NCBI GenBank assembly: GCA_033557675.1
Contig: JAWQRM010000326.1
Span: 1 to 24,082 of the forward strand
Reading direction: 5' to 3'
Length of the DNA: 24,082 nucleotides
DNA from: Coptodactyla brooksi
Lineage: Eukaryota; Arthropoda; Insecta; Coleoptera; Scarabaeidae
Shown: in pieces, positions 18,467-24,082 of the stretch
Layout: each line of letters opens with the position of its first letter
How positions within the stretch are numbered: the first letter of the stretch is position 1
Notes under the pieces: generated by a model
The model's input: only the letters and a program-made list of their open reading frames with translations
The model's database searches: none
What the model was told of the DNA's origin: nothing
Made by a program: the position numbers and the translations under genes

Positions 18467-18969
18467 TATTTGAAAGCAAAAAGTTCCATCTAATCATGAG
18501 AAGGATATTCCAATTCTTACAATAGTTAAACTCTTTCTGATGAATACTTGAAAAATATGACATTGATTTACATGCAAGAAAGAACATATTAAAGTTGCAA
18601 TCTCTTATACACAATTACCTTTCAGCGCCACGTTATACTGATTTTTTTGGAGATAGTTGGTATAAAAGTGGATACGTTACGAACAAATCAAATATCTTTT
18701 TAGTTACATATGCATTTTCAGATTCAGATAGTGAGATATATCCTCGTTGTTTAATTTACGGATCATAAGCTATACTCCGTTGTTCGAGGTGTAGCAGTTT
18801 TTTTTTGTTTTCAACACTTTTTTAAAGTTTCGTTACCACAATCTTAACTAGATTTATTACTGCCTTTTGTAATAAATAAAAGCAACAATGAACAAAACGA
18901 AACAAACACCATTGCTCAATGCCGAAACACCGAAGAACCTCAGCCCAAACAAAGATCCGAAAAGTTCCA

Positions 18970-19231
18970 ATTCTTTTTTAGTTTTCAGGTTGGGAATGTT
19001 CCCTTGTATGAAACAAGCTTTGAGGCAGGTATCTCTCCATTTAATTTGTTAAATGTTTTTACTTCTAATAAGCTCGATAAACTGTTTCCAAATATTTCTG
19101 AAGTTTTACGGATATTTTCTATGCTCTCTCTTCTCTGTTCCACACAAACATGTCTAACAGGAGTAGACACTTTGTGTAGAATCTTAAATTTTAATTATCT
19201 CAATCTAATTACTGAGGCAATTAGATTTTAA
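18970..19231 (+). pseudogene. hAT transposase C-terminal fragment
   Basis: Open for 75 codons, with FEAGISPFNLLNVF and KLDKLFPNISEVLRIFSML. The last part matches the 'FPNISEVLRIFSTLPVSTAT-ERSFS' dimerisation segment of insect hAT transposases (the residues after FSML differ). No hAT ends were seen. Confidence 0.6.
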
Positions 19232-19960
19232 AGTAATTGTCAGGGCTATTGCTTCTGCAAAAGCACGAAACGCGCACTTCAGTTAAGATTCAGTTAAGCT
19301 GAATATTAGGTGTTTACAATTATGTTTGCATGTTATATAATTAGATATGTAAATATATAGCAGGCATAGACAGGTAGGTATGTAAATACAATTTGTTAAT
19401 TATAATACTTTTTTTGCATACAAAAATATTATGTATACATACAAACCTGTAAAATAAGCAAGATATGTATATAAAATTTGAAATCCCAGAATGTACAAGA
19501 TTACAATATTAAATACATTGTAACAATGTACTTACATTTATAAGTACATTGTACATACACAAAGGAGTATAGTTCTGAAACTGCCATATCCTTATTTTGC
19601 AAATTAAATTCTGCACGAAATGGAGATTGGAGAGCAGGACGTTTCATTTTCCTTTCCCCCGGCCGAAAGTTTTTGAATTTTCATTCCTATAGAAACTATA
19701 AACTAGACTGATTACGAGCGTTATTACAAGCAATTACATTACATTAATGTGAGCTCTGTGGTTGTCAGTTTTCTTTATTTAATAATATAACCATATCAAT
19801 CTCAATGGATATAGTTCTCAACAACAATAAATGCGAAAAATGCACCTAGGAACTACTAAGTATTATATATATATACCTAGTATTATATTTACATGAAACA
19901 GCATAGGAAAATCTAAGAAATTTATTAACCATGATTGCAAAAACACCACACGCCTAAAGA
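19232..19960. other. AT-rich stretch with a 12-bp hairpin
   Basis: No coding similarity. ACAATGTACTTA (19523-19534) and TAAGTACATTGT (19541-19552) form a perfect stem with a 6-base loop. Runs of ATGTA/TACAT around 19330-19560 suggest simple-sequence origin. Confidence 0.4.
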
Positions 19961-19965
19961 GTAAG

Positions 19966-20031
19966 GTAGTTAAGCAATTGTCACCACTACACCAAACCCG
20001 GAAAATTCACGCTCGACATCATCAGGAGCAA
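19966..20031 (-). repeat. Second copy of the hammerhead-associated repeat, decayed
   Basis: The - strand reads CTGATGATGTCGAGC, then TTTTCCGGGTTTGGTGTAGT and GGTGACAATTGCTTAAC. The latter aligns with 6929-6963, but the GAAAC and stem I part is missing. It lies downstream, in the sense direction, of Penelope-like copy 2. Confidence 0.5.
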
Positions 20032-20136
20032 TGAAAGACTGACTGACGTATGATGCTATTTATACTAGATAATGCAACGCCCAATTGCTTCTTAATTGGT
20101 TTTGCGCAAATAATATTTGGTTGTCCGAAAAGGTGG

Positions 20137-20642
20137 CGTAAGATTAGGCCTGAATATATCAGAACGATATACCTTAAAAGACGGCACTTCCGGCATATTG
20201 AAACAAAATTTGGTTACAATATATTAATTTTTGTCAGTTTTATACGCCTTTGTACAGGGAAGAAAACAAAGCGCATTTTAGGCATTGAATGCGTTTCTTT
20301 TACCGGAGGCAACAAAGCCACACAAGCGGCAAACAAGATATGCGCTTCCCAAGGCGAAAGTACTGTAGCTGATAGAACTGTGCGAAAGTGGTTTACTAGG
20401 TTTAAAGTGATTTCACCCTTAAAGGTGAAAACGCCCGGAATGTTCGTGCCAATTTTTGATAGGTAGCGCAAGGACTGGTCTGAATATTAAAAACAAATAA
20501 CGTGCGTACATATCGTAACAGACGGTACTTCAGGAATATTTGGAAAAAAATTGGGAATATGGAAAAAATAAAGTGCACTTTAGGCATTGAATGCATTCTT
20601 TTTACTGGAGAGGCAAAAACACAGGCGCCAAACAAGATATGC
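20137..20642 (+). repeat. Tandem duplication of a mariner 5' region
   Basis: Unit 1 (about 20137-20349) and unit 2 (about 20466-20642) both run from a GCGTAAG/GCGCAAG then TCTGAATAT-like start, through GACGGYACTTC, to TTTAGGCATTGAATGC and AAACAAGATATGCGCT. They are diverged, with indels. Confidence 0.7.
20260..20406 (+). pseudogene. Mariner transposase N-terminal HTH fragment (with a second partial copy at 20558-20655)
   Basis: KKTKRILGIECVSFTGGNKA, then ATQAANKICASQGESTVADR and TVRKWFTRFK, is the N-terminal helix-turn-helix of mariner transposases ('F--G-NA--A---IC-VYGE--V--RT---WF-KF'). The second copy reads MEKIKCTLGIECILFTGEAK, then NKICAAYA and ends. No catalytic domain follows either copy. 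Confidence 0.65.
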
Positions 20643-20824
20643 GCTGCTTATGCGATTCCGTATCTTACCCCACTCTCCACCTTCACAATTCCTCCCTGTA
20701 AAACGTCTCTCGTCTTCTTTTCGGTTTAAGCATATAAACTCTACTCCCTGCCATTTACCAATTGCCAACCTGTACAGCGTTTTCGCAATTCCATCATGTA
20801 TAGTCTATCAAAGTATATAGAGTA

Positions 20825-21330
20825 CTAAACCATCTTAGCCTTCTGTCTTGACTAAGTCTATTCGTACATTTGACAATTTTAAAACTTTCAAGCGCATCAA
20901 AGAATCGATTATTGGATACATTTTCTAACACTGTTCGACTGTGCTTATCCGTATTACTTTATTTGAAGGAAGTCATGTGGTGCTTGCGCCTAGTTTTGAC
21001 GGACTCTCTTGGCTTACCCAATATTCTTTTTATCACAGTTATTACTACCAACTTGGCATATTCCTCTTTTTTCAACACATCTATTTAATCTTTTGGATTG
21101 CCTAACAATGTTTTAACGTATTATTAGATCGAAACCCTAACTGCATGCTTTATTGATTGCTGCATTATTGAAGATCTTAGAAATACATGTAGTAAATTGA
21201 AAGAAACTTAGCGAAATAAATTTTCCAGTTCGTTGTTCTTGCTGGAAAAATGTGCTCTCATACATAGTTTTCGGATATTAATGGGGATGAATTCACTTAC
21301 TACTAGATTCTTATAATATATTATAAGGAA
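20825..21330 (-). pseudogene. Penelope-like element, copy 2 (GIY-YIG region)
   Basis: The - strand contains SKIFNNAAINKAC, a decayed GICQVGSNNCDKKNIG (about 21015-21065; normal form GIYQVSC-DCDKKYIG), SVKTRRKHHMTSFK and VLENVSNNRFFDALESFKIV. It aligns in order with copies 1 and 3. Frames are broken. No reverse transcriptase part lies to its right. Confidence 0.65.
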
Positions 21331-21489
21331 TTACAACGAATTAAAAAACACCAACAAGTCATCTTGTGTTGACCAGAGCGAGAAGAATCGAAAGGAATAT
21401 ATCTAAGTGTGGCGGCGATTTTCTCATAAACACCCAATTCAAAATTTTCTTAAGAAATATTGTTTATTTATACCATTAAAGGAAAATGC

Positions 21490-21990
21490 ATAGAACACTC
21501 ATGAGTATTTTTCATCCTTCATTCCTGGAAGGATGCTATTAAGAATCTTAGAAGAAATAGTACTTATGTAGAAAAAAAAACAACTAAAGATGGTAGAATG
21601 CATTTAGGAAAGAAAGGAGTACGCAAGATCTAATATTTACATTCAGTTTAGTCAACGAGAAGATAATAAATAAACGACAAAACAACTCATATGATGAGTA
21701 GATTTAATAAAACCTTTGGACGGAGTAAGCGGCAAAGATGTGTGGAGATTTATAATAAAGGAACGTATACATACAGACTTCAAAATTAAGAAACGTAGAA
21801 TAGGTTGCTGAAGTATAAAGCAAGTCTTAGAGCTATTGTTCCCAGATGACATGTTGATGAAAGAGGAAACAAAAACTGATATACAACATGACCTGAGCAC
21901 CATACATCACAAACTGACTGGGCTAAATATGAAACTAAACATAATGAGAACGATTATCGTAGCACCTACATAGAAAAAATAACATGAGAT
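21490..21990 (+). pseudogene. LINE reverse transcriptase remnant (palm, FPDD)
   Basis: KKGVRKI (about 21615-21630) may be the 'G-RQGD' box. LLFPDDMLMKEETKTDIQHD, then LSTIHHKLTGLNMKLNIMRT (21836-21955), is the catalytic box and the following helix, with FADD changed to FPDD at 21839-21850. The frame stops at 21971-21973. Confidence 0.6.
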
Positions 21991-21999
21991 CACACATGA

Positions 22000-22470
22000 T
22001 ACACAAAATGGAATAGATCTGAACAGAAATGACTTATTATAACTACATGAGGAGAATGATAGAAAATGGAGCAAAATATAGGAGTGAATTTATGTTTAAA
22101 TATTGTTTTATATAAACAGATAGTATAAAAAGAGTCTGATCACAGAGGTGAAAATCTCACAATTCCAGTTAAATGTCAGTTCTTAAGTTTTGAATGCTTA
22201 TAAAAACATACAGTGAAAATGGAAATATATTTCCTCAGTTTGTTGCGACTGATGATGTTTGAATCCGTTTCTCAGCAATTTTTTAATTACTTAATGCTGA
22301 CGAGCATCTTTCTCAGGATTTCCTGCATGGTACCGGAATAAGCGGTACCGGATAGTCGTAAAGAAAAACCTTTAATGTCGAAAATAAAAACTGTACTAAC
22401 CAGGTGTAACAGTCATTTAAATCGAGAATTATTGTTCGAATAGAATCTAAAATCATAATGCTGGTTTATA
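22000..22470. other. No recognised element
   Basis: AT-rich. The only structure seen is GGTACCGGA repeated at about 22329 and 22344. Confidence 0.4.
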
Positions 22471-22474
22471 TAAA

Positions 22475-22715
22475 GTTTTAAAATTTAAATCAGCTTTCTT
22501 ATTAGGAGATGTGTAAGTTTGAATTTGTTCTAGAACTTCAATGGCTGTTCCTTTTATGCCTTTAGTTTCTCTAAACACACAGTTCGTATTTGTTTGCATT
22601 AAGTTATGGCCTAAGGCGTGCAGATGATTCCCAATTTCCGAAATTGCTTTATCTCAAAGATGTTGTTTAATTTTACTCCCAATGGATCGACCTATATCGA
22701 CTATATCGAATTTAT
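22475..22715 (-). pseudogene. Possible Penelope-like GIY-YIG C-terminal fragment
   Basis: The - strand reads SIGSKIKQHL, AISEIGNHLHALGHNLMQTN, then CVFRETKGIKGTAIEVLEQI and QTYTSPNKKADLN. The order of SRIKEH-like, GH-like and LE-like segments fits the tail of a GIY-YIG domain as found in Penelope-like elements. The similarity is weak and from memory of the family. Confidence 0.3.
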
Positions 22716-23279
22716 TGTTTAATCATCTAATGGGGTAGGTAGTCTTGCACATTAGTTGAACATCATATTGCTTAACTTTTCTCGTATTTTATTGATGTCA
22801 TAGTTGATTTATGCTTTCATACAAAGTGGAATACAAAAAATTGTAATACATGTATTTCAGAGGATGGAAGAAAATCAAAAATTGTTTTGCTATATAATCA
22901 ATTTTTCAGTTTATTTACTATCAAGTTAAAAATTTCAACAAAATTATAAAGTATTGTACCACTGAATTTAATCATTAAGATCAGAAGAAATCCTTAATAG
23001 TTTTATTGAGAGAGTTGTCACTCTTTCAGCCCAATTGTTTTTATTTTTCAAGTTTTCAGTAAACGGTTGGAATGAAATAAATATTTTGGGCTTCAAAGAT
23101 ATTGTTATTTTAAAGCGATAAAATGACTGGTTTCTGAGTAAGTCGAGGTTTAAAAATTGTTCAGGTAATATTTGGTTCTGAATGAATATCCAAATAAGTT
23201 CAAGTTATTGACTAAAGAAGTTTCCTAGTTTAAACAGATGCATTTTTGTTCACATGGAGCTCACGGTCTGTTCAAAATA
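22716..23279. other. AT-rich, no recognised element
   Basis: No open frame or repeat of note. It separates the possible GIY-YIG tail from Penelope-like copy 3. Confidence 0.4.
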
Positions 23280-23284
23280 TCAAC

Positions 23285-24000
23285 ATTATTTATAAAAGTC
23301 TTGGTGCTCTTTATACGTTGTCTTGGCTGACCTTTTAGTTTGCATAACATACTTTTTATCACAATCAGTACAGCTAACTTGGTATATTCCACTTTTCTCC
23401 CCAATTACCCAACAATGCTTTTAATGTATTTTTGGACAGAAAAACTAATTTCATGCCTACGTTATTGAAAATCGTAGGAAAGCCCTTAATGAACTAAGAG
23501 AAGGCAGCGAAATGAAATTTTTTCAGTTCATTGTTCCTGTTGGAAAAACGTGGTATCATACACATTTTTCTTATATCTATGGCGATGAATCAACTTATCT
23601 ACTAAATTCCTATCATATCCGTTATACATAGTAGCTATGTTCTTTACATGATTCCTCTTTTTTATATCTTACAGAATCGAGTGGGAAATTAACCAAACGA
23701 TGTACTAGAAGGTGTAAACTAGCTATTTTCGGTTGGACACAATGAGAGGAATCTGCAGGAATGTACCTACTTGTAATGTTTTTTTCTGTAAATATCAAAC
23801 TATAGCACATTATTTCTGATGACCAGTGTATCCAGAAAAGGCAATGTGTCACCCACCGGTTTTATGGATGTTATATCTTTTCTACAAAAAAGATTTGAGG
23901 ATTGCCCTGCTAGGTACCTTTCCATTAGCTCTTTCTAAGACTAAGTTTACCTGCAATTCGGATAAAAAGTACTTTTTGTATTCTCGGTTATGATTTGATC
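23285..24000 (-). pseudogene. Penelope-like element, copy 3 (RT thumb and GIY-YIG)
   Basis: On the - strand: VGDTLPFLDTLVIRNN (about 23810-23855), SRYIPADSSHCVQPKIASLH and LLVHRLVNFPLDSVRYKK (about 23665-23765; RT thumb), NGYDRNLVDKLIHRHRYKKN (about 23570-23630), then EKSGIYQVSCTDCDKKYVMQ and TKRSAKTTYKEHQ (about 23300-23398). The GIY motif and the Cys pair of the zinc-binding lead-in are intact; YIG is YVM. This is the best-preserved endonuclease lead-in of the three copies. The palm with YVDD is not visible before the right edge. Confidence 0.8.
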
Positions 24001-24082
24001 ATTGCGGTTGACAGTGGTCCTCCGCGCGACTACCTACGGTTTCATTGGTTTTGTGCGCAAAGAGTGTTTATTACACTGTTTT

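Larger units (their letters stand above)
17497..18850 (+). pseudogene. Pogo/Tigger-jerky-like DDE transposase remnant, interrupted
   Basis: The + strand reads ENVYNADESGFQLELHT (first catalytic Asp), TLAPQGSEHVESAVQS, SYTILPLISASGKPMFPLHT, then after a frameshift KLTSELFANWFNDVFVS and SVLLLDSLTGHYPA (second Asp). The 582-bp insertion at 17885-18466 interrupts it. Beyond it come KVPSNHEKDIPILTIVK and, near 18750-18820, a decayed ILRCSRCS zinc-finger tail. The N-terminal DNA-binding part is missing, perhaps lost when the LINE at 16610-17462 inserted next to it. Stops make it non-functional. Confidence 0.75.

Noticed and set aside
22248..22330. CTGATGATG followed by GTTTC, considered as another hammerhead
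   Set aside because: GTTTC is the complement rather than GAAAC and no stem I pairing is visible.
23870..24082. Candidate C-terminal exon of the MYPT-like gene at the right edge
   Set aside because: No acceptor followed by a family-like frame was found; the left part belongs to Penelope-like copy 3.

Overview
The window looks like nuclear DNA of an insect. It is AT-rich, has GT-AG introns, and is full of insect-type transposable elements (piggyBac, mariner, pogo/Tigger, hAT, Penelope-like, R1-type and other LINEs). I cannot fix the order from sequence alone. No bacterial operon, CRISPR array, tRNA, rRNA or recognisable viral gene was seen.

One host gene is well supported. It lies on the + strand in six coding exons (2034-2262, 11173-11374, 11439-11682, 11743-11868, 11941-12016, 12102-12319). 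It encodes the N-terminal 365 residues of an ankyrin-repeat regulatory subunit of protein phosphatase 1, of the PPP1R16A / MYPT-75D type. All five splice junctions keep the reading frame. The C-terminal exons were not found, so intron 6 probably runs past the right edge. Upstream (1153-1650) are two open stretches of unknown identity and a possible TATA box at 1826.

Intron 1 (8.9 kb) holds a palindromic piggyBac-like element between two TTAA ends (2358-5493), LINE debris (about 6015-6160 and 10395-10545, both - strand), a hammerhead-like motif (6872-6920), a degraded Penelope-like element with a YVDD reverse transcriptase and a GIY-YIG-type region (9029-9905, -), and a 208-bp hairpin MITE (10657-10864).

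Downstream of exon 6 is a second element layer. It contains a PGBD2/3-type piggyBac fossil with TTAA ends (12771-14743), a hairpin repeat (14754-14852), an internally deleted mariner (about 14951-16003), a LINE reverse transcriptase remnant (16220-16560, -) and a LINE copy with ORF1 and 3' tail but no ORF2 (16610-17462, -). After these come a pogo-like DDE remnant (17497-18850) interrupted by a 582-bp Tigger-like deletion derivative (17885-18466), a hAT fragment, a tandemly duplicated mariner N-terminus (20137-20642), two more Penelope-like copies (- strand) and another LINE reverse transcriptase piece (+).

The elements show frameshifts, stops or deletions, so they appear inactive. The host exons are clean. 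The most unusual items are the palindromic piggyBac, the ORF1-only LINE, the Tigger derivative with repeated subterminal motifs, and the hammerhead-like repeat.
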